Shown piece by piece: positions 1 to 10,812 of a stretch of DNA of 64,000 nt (position 1 is the stretch's first letter; every line of letters begins with the position of its first letter). A program made the position numbers and the translations under genes. This DNA is from Coix lacryma-jobi var. lacryma-jobi (taxonomy: Eukaryota; Streptophyta; Magnoliopsida; Poales; Poaceae). Where the stretch lies: the NCBI GenBank assembly GCA_009763385.1, contig CM019822.1, positions 14,752,252-14,816,251 on the forward strand, given 5' to 3'. The notes beneath the pieces were generated by a model. The model was not told where the DNA came from, made no database searches, and worked only from the letters and a program-made list of their open reading frames with translations.

Positions 1-942
1 CTGGAAGACTTTGTGTCCTGCTACCCTCATGAACTCGGGTTCAAGGTTACGAGAACAATCAGGGCGTCGCCTGTTGAAATCATCATGAGAGTAATTCTCT
101 TTGGTACGAGCCTGGCGCTCTACCTCCGCTTCCAGATGCCTCCGAGTGTTGTATTCCTCTAGCCGTGCATTGTAGCGATCCACAACTTCCTTGCGATGAT
201 TGGCCCGCCTCCTGCGGGCCTCTTTAGCTTGGTTCTTGCGGATTCTTTCGGCTTTTAAGGACTCGACTTCCCTGGGTACCTCGGGATCATTATCAGAGAT
301 CATGCTCAGTGTTTCGTCATCTTGGAAGACATCTAGCGGGGTTGGTGGTCGTAGAGATGACTGGTGCCCCGTCATGAAGACTTCACGGTTGAAACCTTGG
401 TTTGATCCTGGTGTTACTGACTCCAGGGTAGAAGTACTGGAGATTAGTTCCTTTGAGGTGTCATGTTCCTCAAAGGGGAGCTGATGTCCGTGCTGATACG
501 GAAGTTGCTAGTCAATTGTGCCAATCAGTCTAGCTGGGGCAGGCTGGATTGGCCAATGGACGATGTTACCCTCCTTGGTAGAGCTGAAAACGAGTCCTTG
601 TTGGGATCCAGTCAAAGGTATCTGCTGATACTCTTTGAATTTTGCTCCGACCAGGTCTTGTAAGCTTCCAGCAGTGTTCCGCAGGCCAAAGGAGATGCCA
701 TGAATGGGATCCGGGTCCTTCTCTTCATAGTTTGAGTCCGAGTAGGAGTCGGATGCCTTTGGACTGTCCTCCAGATGCTGCGGTTCTTGAATCTGTAATT
801 TTGCCAGGTGCTGGGCAAGGAGTTCCGCCTTTGGCATGGCTTGCGGCTTTGGTTCAGTGTCAAGTCGGCTGTGAAGCCTTCCTTGATCGTCCGCGATGCA
901 AGTCCATGAGCCAAAAACAAAAATTGATCCTGCCGAGAACAT
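1..942 (-). pseudogene. gag fragment of gypsy element X
   Basis: One minus-strand frame is open from the leader to the window edge except for a single TAG at 508-510. The protein is hydrophilic. After the stop comes an acidic part containing DNDPEVPREVE, then a strongly basic charged stretch with EARRRRANHRKEVVDRYNARL, likely helical or coiled. This composition is usual for the N-terminal part of Tat-like gypsy Gag, ahead of the capsid domain, which would lie outside the window. I chose the ATG at 942 because the longer frame to 1029 begins inside the LTR; the true start is not certain. The product would form the virus-like particle. With the stop it is probably not functional. Confidence 0.6.
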
Positions 943-985
943 GTTGTCGTGGTTCGCCGGGCTCTTGATCGTCGAATCGCCGAAA

Positions 986-1004
986 GCCCCTACCTGGCGC
1001 GCCA
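986..1004 (-). other. Primer binding site of element X
   Basis: TGGCGCGCCAGGTAGGGGC on the minus strand begins two bases inside the LTR. This is the position and form of a gypsy tRNA primer site. Confidence 0.7.
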
Positions 1005-1006
1005 GC

Positions 1007-1428
1007 TGTCGGTGTTTGTTAACCGACAACTCGTCTTGAGTGATCTCAGACGATTTGTTCGGTGGGGATCGGTGTTCGTAGGACCCAGCGAGTACACAGA
1101 GACAGCGATTTATACTGGTTCAGGCCGCTAAATAGCATAATACCTTACGTCCAGTGTGGCGTGTGCCTTGTGTATGATTGTGATTCAATATTCGATGATC
1201 TAGGACCTGCGCCCGGCTCCCCTTATATATCCGGGTAAGCCTTAGCGTAGTCCGAGTCCTAGCCGGTTACAAAGGTAGAGTCCTATTCTAATTACAAGAC
1301 TTCCCTTTACAACTCGGCTAAGTTACAAGTCGGAGCCCTAATCCAAGTACACCACGTGACAAGTCTTCGGATCTCCTGCGCCGTCCGGGATTAGTCAGAG
1401 TAATCATCTACTGATGACATCTCTGACA
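1007..1428 (-). repeat. 5' LTR of gypsy element X
   Basis: The ends on the minus strand are TGTCAGAGATG and CACCGACA, giving the usual TG...CA. The length is 422 bp. A TATA-like GGATATATAAGG lies on the minus strand at about 1220-1232. The second LTR is outside the window, so the right boundary (1428 versus 1419) rests on terminal dinucleotides only. Confidence 0.65.
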
Positions 1429-1440
1429 TCCTGGTCCGTC

Positions 1441-1573
1441 ACTCAGGTCAAGACCAGACTCTTCGAGACCTACAAGCGAGAGTACGAGAACTTTGTTCAG
1501 TTGGAAGGAGAGACGATTGACGCCATGTTCGCTTGTTTCCAAACGATTGTGAACAAAATGTGTGCCAATCGGG
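1441..1573 (+). pseudogene. B1 copia gag, segment 1
   Basis: The frame encodes QVKTRLFETYKREYENF and ETIDAMFACFQTIVNKM, part of the copia UBN2-type Gag capsid domain. The same DNA occurs at 62773-62900 in B2. The frame stops being copia-like exactly at 1573, where element A begins, and resumes at 12582. The upstream part of this gag is missing or displaced by element X. Confidence 0.85.
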
Positions 1574-3336
1574 TGAAAGGTCCTAAATGGCTAGAGGGGC
1601 GGTGAATAGCCTAATAAAATTTCTACAAAACACTTAAAGCAACTAATTAGTCAATTAGAAAGCGAAGCTTTTTGCTCTATCTCTATCAAGTGTTGCAAGC
1701 CACCTATCCAAGCAATTCTAGTGTATTATAATCACTATGGCACACAAGAGCTATGTCACTACTCTCTAAACTAGTGAGCTAGCAAGAATTAATTACTTCT
1801 AACTAAAGAGTTACTTCTAGCAACAATAATCACTACACAAGAAAGAATGAAAGTAAAGCAAGTGATAAGATGGTTACCACCGTTGGCAAGAGATAATCAA
1901 TTGATATATGAATACCAATGAACTTCAGGATATTTCCAATGAGACAATAGACACACAATTTTTCTCCCGAGGTTCACGTGCTTGCCGGCACGCTAGCCCC
2001 CGTTGTGTCGACCACACACTTGGTGGTTCGACGGCTAACAGGTGTTTCACAAACCTAGCTCAACAAATGAGCGCCACAAGAACCCACTCACAAGTGAGGG
2101 TAGCTCAATGACACGAGCATTCCACTAGAGTTGCCTTTCACGAACTCCCGCGGGGAAGGCACAAGAACCCCTCACAAATTTCTTGATTGGGGGCGGACAC
2201 AATCACCAAATCCCCTCACCAATCACAAATCCACCAACCTTCTAGGTGGCGGCAACCACTAAGAGTAATAAGAAATCCACAATCACAACAATCACCTAGT
2301 GCCAAGAAATTGAATCACAAATGCATGCACCTAGGGTTTCCCAAATCCTCTCATGAATGAGCATCCACCATGGAAATGGAGAGGAAAGGGAGGAGATGCT
2401 CTTCAAGCTCACAAGATCAACACGGGCTCTTAATCTCTCTTAGGGTTAGCACAAAGCTTGGGAGAAAGAGATGAGAGAGGAGCTTGTTCTTCTCTTTTTG
2501 GTTCTTGCAAGAATGAGCAAAGGGAGAAGAATAGAGAGCAAATGAATGTGTGAGAGAGTTTGCAAAAGGAGAACCCTGCATCTTCAAAAAGACAGCCAGC
2601 CAAAACGACCGTTACACGAATCTGAGCTGAACCAGAAACTCTGGGTAGGGCGAAAGAAATATCCGGCGGGCACCTTACTTTCTTGCAAACTGAAGTGCAT
2701 TTAAAAATAGCTGGAATATCCGGCTAGGGCCGAGAATAATTCCAACCAAGGGCTTACTGTCTGCGAACTGAACTGAGATTGAAGATAGTTGGAATATCCG
2801 GCTAGGGGCACAAAAATATCCACCTGGAGGTTCTCTGTTAGGTGTGGTTGCTACTCTTTTCTTCTCCTTTTTTTCTTTCAAGAGCTATTTCTTCTAAAAG
2901 AATCAAAAGAAATTAGCACAAGAGATAGCACTTTCACAAAGATTTTTTTTAGAGTTAATCTCACCACGTCACTAAGCGCTTAACTATATGCAAATGAGAC
3001 TCACATTTAGTGGCACTAGATAACCATTGGAATTAAAGATTTCCCCTCTTTATAGTACGATTATTTATCCTAAACCGATCACGCACTCTATTGCGTCTTG
3101 ATCGGTAAAACAAATGCCCTATTTTATACCTTTGCCTTGAGCCCATAGGTTTTTGGTTTTCTTTTTCTTCTTTTCCAAATGTGGAGAAATGTATTATCAA
3201 TTTGACCAGCACCATCACATTTGAGTATCATGTAGCTCCACCTTGGTGTGAACCAACCTATCTCATATATCACTTGGAGCAAGAGGTTAGTTCACTTAGG
3301 TTTCATCAATTATCCAAAACCAAACTAGGGTTTTCA
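1574..3336 (-). repeat. 3' LTR of copia A
   Basis: The 1763-bp LTR starts TGAAAGGTCC and ends GGGTTTTCA on the + strand. It is nearly identical to 10813-12576, differing by scattered substitutions and single-base indels. A minus-strand TATA-like ACTATAAAGAGG lies at about 3045-3056. No gene is present; small frames here are by chance. Confidence 0.93.
2640..2830 (-). repeat. Imperfect tandem repeat inside the A LTR
   Basis: Two and a half units of roughly 80-90 bp share the core GGAATATCCGGCTAGGG and a following AACTGAA-type stretch. The array is repeated in the other LTR at about 11880-12070. Confidence 0.6.
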
Positions 3337-4391
3337 ATCTCCCCTTTTTTGGTAATTGATGACAACCTTCACAAAGATATGTATTTGAAAATTGAGTTGC
3401 CACTTTGGTAGTATTATCTCCCCCTACATATGTGCTATAGTGTTTGGTTCATATTTGGCACATATGCATGGATATGAAATGAGGGAGAGTAATACTATCA
3501 AATGATGCTAAGGTGTAAAGAATGGACCTTTGAAGCATGATACCAATCGGAGTTGCCAATATACACCATCCTTAGCACCATGGTTAGCTAGACTTACAAA
3601 AACACTAGATACCTTATGAGATCAACATTATATGCAAAGCTCTATTATCGCTTGTAATACAAATTATATCTAGCTACCACCTATGCATGCTTGTTTACAA
3701 CACATCATTCAAATTCTATTTCTAGCATACACCACACAAGCATGGATATCAGTTAAACAACTTGTGCAATGCAAGCAAGCATATGAACATGCACAAATCA
3801 AATGCAACAACCAAGTTCATGAGCTTGCTCCCCCTACTTGTGTGCTAAAAAAATCATTTTCAAAGTTTTTAATCCCCTTCATTTGATCTTTGTGACTTTT
3901 CTCTCCCCCTTTGTCATCTATTCCCATAAAAGGTTTGCATAAAAAGGTTCAAATTGATTAGGAGAGAGGTAGTTCTTTTCATATGTGGTTCAATCTAGAT
4001 CATTTGCATGAGACATTTAATCGGTTTGCTCTAGAGTAAGCTTCTTCACACATCTTGCAATGGTTATCTTACTCACGTTGGTTAAATATTTCATTGCTCA
4101 TTTTCTAGATTAAACACTAGGATTGCAAGCCCATAAACATGTTATATGCTACCACTAGATCATAACAAGCATAGAAGCAATAGTGGCATCATATAAGCAA
4201 TAAATTCATTTGATTTTCATGAATGATCCTAATAAACGTGAGGAATGACTAGATGCACTAAACATGTCCCTAGCAAGTATGGATGCATATGCCAATCAAC
4301 TTTTACCTTGCTTTGTCGAAGGAGAGGCATGTCATATAAGTGGAGGTGCATCAACACATATTTGAGAAGTCAAGTATGTTCAATTCATTCC
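3337..4391 (-). other. 3' non-coding region of copia A with several PPT-like tracts
   Basis: There is no coding frame of note. The terminal polypurine tract lies at 3338-3350 (minus-strand AAAAAAGGGGAGAT), directly before the LTR. Three more GGGGGAG tracts occur on the minus strand near 3418-3425, 3828-3835 and 3905-3915. Multiple PPT-like motifs upstream of the 3' LTR are a known Sirevirus trait. Confidence 0.7.
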
Positions 4392-5036
4392 TTAGCTTGC
4401 AAAACCTCTTCTCATCAAGTGGCTTGGTGAATATGTCGGCAAGTTGATCATCGGTACCAACACTCTCAATTGAAATATCACCCTTTTGTTGATGGTCTCT
4501 ATGAAATGATGCCTAATGTCAATATGCTTTGTTCTTGAATGTTGCACGGGGTTGTTTGTGAGCTTCACCACACTTTCATTATCACATAGCAATGACACTT
4601 GTTTGAATTGGATTCCAAAGTCATCCAAAGTTGTTTTCATCCAAAGTAATTGAGCACAACAACTACCGGCAAATATGTATTCGGCTTCGGCGGTTGAAAG
4701 TGCCACACTATTTTGCTTCTTTGATGACCAAGACACAAGTGATCTTCCCAACAATTGGCATGTTCCCGATGTGCTCTTCCTATCAACCTTGCATCCCGCA
4801 TAATCGGAGTCCGAATATCCAATCAACTCAAAGTTTGACCCCTTGGGATACCATAGTCCAACATCTTGTGTATGCTTCAAGTACCTCAATATTCTTTTTG
4901 TAGCCTTCAAATGACTTTCTCTTGGTAAGGCTTGGAATCTTGCACAGATGCATACACTAAACATGACATCCGGTCTTGATGCGGTCACATAGAGTAAGCT
5001 TCCAATCATAGACCGATATAGCTTTTGATCCACCAT
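4392..5036 (-). pseudogene. A: end of RT domain and RNase H
   Basis: The frame reads YRSMIGSLLYVTASRPD, the connection between copia RT and RNase H. RNase H follows with GYSDSDYAGCKVDRKSTSG, STAEAEY, LLCDNESVVKL and HSRTKHIDIRHHF, which carry the acidic active-site residues. After HHFIETINK the frame departs from the family, so there is a frameshift near 4485, and the usual C-terminal tail is scrambled. The domain is cut off from the rest of RT by solo LTR H at 5037; the reading continues beyond it at 6247. RNase H would remove the RNA strand during cDNA synthesis. Confidence 0.85.
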
Positions 5037-5086
5037 TATCGGTGGTACAAAAAAGGGTACCCCCAATCAACGCAAACACCCGAACG

Positions 5087-5345
5087 CTCTATCTCTGTCT
5101 CGCCCGAGCCCTCCCAGCCAGGCCTCGGGCGAACGCTCTATCTCTGTCTCGCCCGAGCCCTCCCGCCAGGCTCGGGCGAACGCTCTATTCTCCGTCTCGC
5201 GCCCCCCCCCGAGCCCTCCCAGCCAAGGCCTCGGGCGAACGCTCTTTCTTCTCCTTCGCCTCGCCGAGCCCTCCGAGCAAGGCCTCGGGCGAGCACGATC
5301 GCTCTCCGTCTCGCCCGAGCCCTCCAGCCTCGGGCGAGCGCGCCC
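5087..5345 (+). repeat. GC-rich tandem array in solo LTR H
   Basis: About five imperfect units of 45-60 bp each contain CTCGCCCGAGCCCTCC followed by GCCTCGGGCGAACG. Within a unit CGCCCGAG and CTCGGGCG are inverted copies and can pair as a hairpin. The array yields long proline/arginine-rich frames in several phases on both strands, which are repeat artefacts. A similar motif occurs in the F LTRs. Confidence 0.8.
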
Positions 5346-5560
5346 CTACACCTCGAGCCTTAACGCACGGACCTCGAGCTGTACAGACAGCCGTACCAGC
5401 CCATACCACGCATTTAATGCCTTCACCTACTCCGGTCATGTCCACTAGTGCACAGCATGTGCACAGTAACTCGGTGTAAAGGTCAAGTCTCGTTTTCACC
5501 ACAAGCATGGGCAAAAGGGCACCAGTACAGCATGTGTTCGGCCAAGCCATGCACTGTAAC

Positions 5561-5680
5561 CCCTCGAGGCCGGCTACGCGCCCCTCGAGCCCTGCACTGT
5601 AACACCTCGAGGCCGTTCCGCGCCCCTCGAGCCCCCGTGGCACCACCTCGAGGCCGGCTCCGCCCCCCTTCGAGCCCTAA
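5561..5680 (+). repeat. CTCGAG-rich short repeat in solo LTR H
   Basis: Three units of about 40 bp each contain CCTCGAGGCCG and CGCCCCTCGAGCCC. The palindrome CTCGAG recurs in each. Confidence 0.6.
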
Positions 5681-5949
5681 CTACTTTCATGCTATGGAGG
5701 ACAGGTACCCCAAGACCCGGAGGGCCCCGCCGCGTCCTTTACATTCCGGGATGGGTGCTGTACGGCTCCCACCTTGCCGCGCCACCACGTCCGCGCCCAG
5801 GATGGAAGCCACGACCCAAGGACCCTCAACAGCAACGATCACATCGGCTCCAGTGGCCCCGACAAGACAGGGTTCCTACCCTTCTCCGTATGGGGCACCA
5901 TACGCCCCGACACCTGTAATACCCTTATGTAACCCTGGCCTCCCCTTGC

Positions 5950-5960
5950 TCTATAAAAGG
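5950..5960 (+). promoter_or_regulatory. TATA box of solo LTR H
   Basis: TCTATAAAAGG lies about two thirds into the LTR, followed by a GC-rich start region. This is the position expected for the LTR promoter of a + strand element. Confidence 0.65.
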
Positions 5961-6246
5961 GGACACCAGGGCCATCATTCAGGAGGACGGATAGAACTAC
6001 GGACACAACACACGAGTCCACACACATACACGAGTCCGGACTCCGGTCCACGCTCACTGAGCTTGTATTCGCCCCTGTACAAGCACTTAGGTGCAAGTAA
6101 TACAAGAACCTCCCCCCGCTGGACGTAGGGCCTTCTTTGCCCGAACCAGGATAAATCCTTGTGTCCTCTTGCATCACCATCCAGGAAGAGAAGCACGCGA
6201 TCATATTACTCGTTGGTGTGATACCCCCGCGTACGAAACACCGACA

Positions 6247-7422
6247 ACCATATTTCCACTTGCATCACTATCTAAGTGTCCATTTGTCCCCATAGGTGTG
6301 CTAATGGCCTTTGCATCTTGCAATCCAAATTTCTTCATCATATCCTTGATGTACTTGCCTTGACTAACAAAAGTACCATTCTTCATTTGTTTGATTTGTA
6401 GACCAAGGAATAGCTAAGATCTCAAACATGGACATCTCAAACTCATTAGCCATCATTTCACCAAACTCTTCACAAAAATCTTGATTAGTTAACCGAAGAT
6501 AATGTCATCAACATAGATTTGCAATACAAATAAGTCTTTGCCTATCTTCTTGGTGAAGAGGGTGGTGTCAACCTTCCCATCTTGAAGCCTTTAGAGAAGA
6601 GAAATCCCTCAACCTCTCATACCATGCTCTTGGTGCTTGTTTTAAACCATAAAGTGCCTTCTTGAGCTTATACACATGGTTGGGCTTCTTGTCATCTTCA
6701 AAACCGGGAGGGTGCTCAACATATACCAACTCATTTATATAGCCATTGAGAAATGCACTTTTGACATCCATTTGATAGAGCTTGATATTATGGGCACAAG
6801 CATAAGCTAATAAGATTCTAATTGCTTCCAACCTTGCAACCGGTGCATATGTTTCACCAAAGTCAAGACCCTCCACTTGAGTGTAACCTTGAGCTACCAA
6901 TCTTGCTTTATTTCTCACTACTATGCCATCTTGATCTTGCTTGTTTCTAAAAACCCATTTAGTGCCAATGACATTATAATTCTTAGGTCTTTCTACCAAA
7001 TCCCAAACTTGATTGCGAGTGAAATTATTTAATTCTTCATGCATAGCATTCACCCAATCAACATCTTGCAAAGCATCTTCTATCTTGGTTGGTTCAATTG
7101 ATGTCACAAAAGAATAATGCTCATAAAAAGAAGCCAATCTTGATCTAGTTTGCACACCACTTCTAATATCTCCAACTATTTGATCTATAGGATGATCTCT
7201 AGCAATATGAGTTGGTTGGAGAATGGGAACTTGATCACTTACATTGGATTTGACATTTGATTGATTATCATGAGATGAACTAGTTACTTGTTGATCTTGC
7301 AATTGAGAACCACTAGCTTGCACATTTGGAGAAGTGAGCACTTCATTTTTGTCATCTTCAACATCAACCACTTCTCTAGGCCGAATATCACCAATATCCA
7401 TATTTTTCATAGCATTGACCAA
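6247..7422 (-). pseudogene. A: copia reverse transcriptase
   Basis: The best frame (7422-6568) contains [68 protein letters not shown] and YGLKQAPRAWYERL, the N-terminal and finger/palm motifs of copia RT. After about 6600 the frame shifts. The catalytic YVDD is still visible at 6504-6515 in another frame, followed by a stop just after IIFG. A third frame (6386-6247) gives KNGTFVSQGKYIKDMMKKF and then runs into solo LTR H. RT would copy element RNA to DNA. At least two frameshifts and the insertion make it inactive. Confidence 0.87.
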
Positions 7423-8533
7423 TTGAGTTTCTCTCTCACATCATCTAGATTTTCATCTTCTTCTTGAGAGCCATTGGTTTCATCAAACTCAACATCATGA
7501 ACCTCCTCAAGAGTACCACTAGACAAATTCCAAACTCTATATGCCTTGCTTTTAGTGGAGTAACCAAGTAAGAACCCTTCATCACATTTCTTATCAAACT
7601 TGCTCAATCTAGTGCCTTTTTCAAAATATTGCATTTGCAACCAAACACTCTAAAATATGCAATGTTGGGCTTTCAATCATTCAAGAGCTCATATGGTGTT
7701 TTCTCCATCATTGGGTGACAATAGAGGCGGTTGCTACAATATCAAGCCATGTTGATAGCTTCGGCCCAAAATGAATGACTCACATTGTACTCACATAAGC
7801 ATAGACCTTGCCATGTCAATGAGTGTTCTATTCTTCCTATCAACAAGGCCATTTGATTGTGGAGTGTACTTGGGTGAGAATTGATGTCTAATACCAAAAT
7901 TCATCACAAAACTCATCAATTCTTGTGTTTTCTAAATTCGCTACCATTGTCACTTACTTTATTGATGGTTGTTTCAAACTCATTGTGACACCTCTTGACA
8001 AAAGATTTAAATGTTGCATATGTATCACTCTTGTCAACTAGAAAGAATACCCATGTATATCTTGTGAAATCATCCACTATCACAAAGCCATATTTGTTGC
8101 CACCAATGCTAGTGTATGTTGTTGGTCCAAATAAATCCATGTGCAATAACTCAAATGCTTTGCTAGTACTCATGATGCTTTTCTTAGGGTGAGTGTTTCC
8201 AACTTGCTTGCCAGCTTGACAAGAGCTACAAAGTTTATCTTTCTCAAACACAACATCTTTCAAGCCTCTAACTAGATCATGTTTAATCAATCTATTCAAT
8301 TGCTTCATGCCAACATGACCAAGTCTTCTATGCCATAACCAACCCATGCTAGATTTGGTGAACAAACAAGTTGATAGTTGAGCTTCACTAGTGTTGAAAT
8401 CAACTAAGTATAGGTTCTCATATCTAAAGCCTTTGAAGATCAAGTTTGAGCCATCTACACTTATGATCTCTACATCATCAACCCCAAATATGCATTTGAA
8501 TCCAAGATCACACAATTGAGCCACAGATAGCAA
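7407..8533 (-). pseudogene. A: GAG-pre-integrase and integrase
   Basis: The 8533-7916 frame has WLWHRRLGHVGMKQLNRL and CSSCQAGKQ, the HHCC zinc-binding domain. The core follows with HMDLFGP (first catalytic Asp), DDFTRYTWVFFL and KVSDNGSEF (second Asp). Then the frame breaks. In 7915-7640 the third motif is still readable but gives NGLVDRKNRTL, with Asp where copia integrases have the catalytic Glu. The C-terminal part resumes in 7640-7407 with FDKKCDEGFLLGYS and SKAYRVWN. Integrase inserts the cDNA into the genome. Frame breaks and the altered third acidic residue argue against activity. Confidence 0.85.
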
Positions 8534-8733
8534 TTGAAGTTCAAGCTCTCAACTAGCAACACATTGGATATGCTCATGTCATTGGATATTGCAACTTTAC
8601 CAAGCCCTTTAACCTTGCCTTTGCCATTATCACCGAATGTAATACTATCAACTCCATTATCATCTTTCTTGTTGATTGAATTGAACATTCTTGCATCCCC
8701 GGTCATGTGTTGTGTGCACCCACTATCAAGCAC
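8470..8733 (-). pseudogene. A: copia aspartic protease fragment
   Basis: The frame begins MLDSGCTQHMTGDARMF, the DSG active-site motif of copia protease, followed by ITFGDNGKGKVKGLGKV and SNVLLV. It goes out of frame into the GAG-pre-integrase region near 8500-8533. The protease would cut the Gag-Pol polyprotein. Confidence 0.82.
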
Positions 8734-8776
8734 CCAATGCCTTCCTCCGGCTTTGTAATTGACCTACAAGAAAAGA

Positions 8777-9259
8777 TCAATTCTTTTTAGGTACCCAAAC
8801 TTGCTTGGGACCTCCAAGGTTAGTTACTAAGCTTTTCGGCACCCAAATTGCCTTCTTCTTTGGGCCAACAATGGGAGCACCAATAAACTTAGCTTTTACA
8901 CCATTAACACCCTTGGTAAGCAAATAACAAGAAACAAATTGAATTGAGGATACATTAACATTCTTGTTCTTGTTCTTGCAATATTGCTCTATATGCCCGG
9001 ATTGCTTGCATTTGTTGCAAAACCGGCCATTGCTTCTCACAAAACTAGTCTTGTGAGTCACAAAGGCCGTCTTGCCATTCTTGGGGGTGTAGCCTAATCC
9101 CTCTTTGTTAAGAGAGAACCGTTGGCTACCCAAGCACTTAAGCAAGTGGGCATCTCCACCATAGGCATTGCCTAAGGCACGAGTGAGCTCATTGACCTCC
9201 TTTTTCAAGGTCTCATTCTCCACCATTAGTGAGGCATCACAAGTGAAACCATCACTCAT
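8777..9259 (-). pseudogene. A: gag C-terminal region with second zinc knuckle
   Basis: This frame has a short coiled segment (NETLKKEVNELTRALG) and the knuckle CNKCKQSGHIEQYC, followed by GPKKKAIWVPKSLVTN and KQVWVPKKN. B1 carries the matching KQVWVPKPN and a CEYCHREGHLADFC knuckle at the same place. A second CCHC knuckle just before protease fits the extended Gag of Sireviruses. About 275 bp between this frame and the next gag frame are out of phase. Confidence 0.75.
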
Positions 9260-9534
9260 AGTAGAAGTAGTAGTGGATGAGCTACATGAAGGGTTAGTGG
9301 GAGCAACAACAATAGGAGTATAGAATGATTCATCAAGAATATCACAAGTGACTCCTATGTTACATGTTGGAATAATGTCCTCAACCTTGACTTGATCAAG
9401 GAGGGAGGAGTGAGCTTTTTCAAGATTGGTGTGAGCTTTGCCAAGCTTCTCATGGGCTACCTCTAGCCTCTATGAGTAGACTTGAGCTCATCAAGGGATT
9501 GCTCAAGAGCACTAAGCTTCTTGCGCAATTCCTT

Positions 9535-10754
9535 TCACTCCTTCCTCTTCATCTCAAAGCAAGTGTGAGCTTGCTCCAACATGTCCATGAGGTCCTCCTT
9601 TGAGTGCTCCTCATCCTCATCACTCTCACTATCACTCTCATCATCGGATTGTACCTTAGTTGGCTTAGCCATGAAGCATGATGGAGTGTCAAATAAAGAA
9701 GGCTTGTTGTTGATTGAAATGCTTGCAAGTGCCTTCTTCTTGGTGCTTTTCTTGTTATCATCATCACTTGAGTCTTCACTATCGGATGATGCATCACTAT
9801 CCCATGTGACAACATATGAGCCACCTTTCTTCTTCTTCAAGCTCAACTTCTTCTCCTTCTTTTCTTTCTTCTTCTCATCCTCATCATTGTTACTATTATA
9901 GGGACAATTCGCTACAACATGATCTTTGCTCTTGCACTTGTAGCATCTTCTCACATAGTCCTTGTTCTTGTTGTGATCTCTTCTCTTTCTTGCACCATAG
10001 CCCTTCTTCTTCATGAATTTTCCAAACTTACGCACAAAGAGAGCCAAAGTTTCATCATCAATGTCACTTGCTTCGTCAACATCATGTGATTCTTCCTTCT
10101 TGGCCTTGCCCTTGCTCTTGGACGAGGTGGCTTTGAATGCCACACTCTTCTTATTCTTGTCCTCTTCCTTGACCACATCTTCACTATCTTCATTATATTG
10201 ATCTTCGGTCATGACATCACCAAGCACCTCATTTGGAGTTACATTCTTCAAACCCCCTCTAAAGATGATGGTGCGAAGTGTCTTGAATCTCTTGGGCAAG
10301 CAACTCAAAAATCGATGGGAGAAGTCTTCATCCGGTACCTTCTCACCCAAAGACTTGAGATCATTAATTCATCATCCTTCATCTTGAAGTTGGTGAGCTT
10401 GTCCTTGAGCATATACAACTTGGCACTTTTTACCGTTGAAGTGCCCTCATATGTTTCTTCTAATCTTTTCCACACCTCACTTGCATTGTCAAGATCTTTG
10501 ATTTGCTCAAACAGCTTTGGATCAATGGCATTGTATATGGTGTTGAGCGCCATTGTGTTGCATTGCTTGTTGATGAAGTCATTTGGTGTTGGATTGGTAG
10601 GATCAAGAATCACAAACTCATTTTCTACCACATCCCACACCTTGTCATTGATTGAACCCAAATACATCTTCATCTTTCTTTTCCAATAATCAAAAGATGT
10701 TCCATCAAAGAACGGTGGTTTGCACCCATCATGGTTGAACACAATTTGAGCCAT
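9535..10754 (-). pseudogene. A: copia gag
   Basis: The start is the ATG at 10754, giving MAQIVFNHDG and PPFFDGTSFDYWKRKM, the DUF4219/UBN2-type copia Gag N terminus, then WKRLEETYEGTSTVKSAKLY. Near 10350 there is a short deletion plus frameshift. The second frame (10350-9535) continues EKVPDEDFSHRFLSCLP and TLRTIIFRGG, then a lysine/acidic region, the CYKCKSKDHVVANC knuckle and a Ser/Asp-rich tail. Gag builds the particle and binds RNA through the knuckle. Confidence 0.87.
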
Positions 10755-10798
10755 TTTAACACCGAAGGTTGTTAAGCCTTATGCAAACGGTGACCACG

Positions 10799-10810
10799 AC
10801 TCTGATACCA
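10799..10810 (-). other. Primer binding site of copia A
   Basis: Minus-strand TGGTATCAGAGT starts two bases inside the LTR and matches the initiator-methionine tRNA primer site usual for copia. It fixes the minus orientation. Confidence 0.88.
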
Positions 10811-10812
10811 CT

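Larger units (their letters stand above)
1..1428 (-). mobile_element. Gypsy element X, 5' end (LTR, PBS, partial gag)
   Basis: Read on the minus strand this is the 5' end of a Ty3/gypsy retrotransposon: an LTR (1428 down to 1007), a primer binding site and the start of gag, open to the left edge of the window. The rest of the element lies outside, so its TSD cannot be tested. It abuts the copia B gag near 1429-1442. The bases just before that gag do not match the B2 copy well, so the exact junction is uncertain. The basic, glutamate-rich gag and the TGGCGCGCCAGGTAG primer site fit a Tat-like gypsy element (inference). Confidence 0.75.
5037..6246 (+). mobile_element. Solo gypsy LTR H inserted in copia A
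   Basis: This 1210-bp insert lies between two copies of ACCAT (5032-5036 and 6247-6251) and has no internal region, so it is a solo LTR left by LTR-LTR recombination. It ends CACCGACA and begins TATCGGTGG, which is the expected TGTCGGTG with one G-to-A change. The TATA box and the downstream GGACGTAGGG...GAACCAGGATAAATCC stretch resemble those in the G LTR and set the + orientation. It splits the A RT frame exactly. The family is probably Tat-like gypsy (inference). Confidence 0.87.

Noticed and set aside
5025..5646. Long proline/arginine-rich frames on both strands
   Set aside because: They arise from the GC-rich tandem array in solo LTR H and have no consistent protein pattern.
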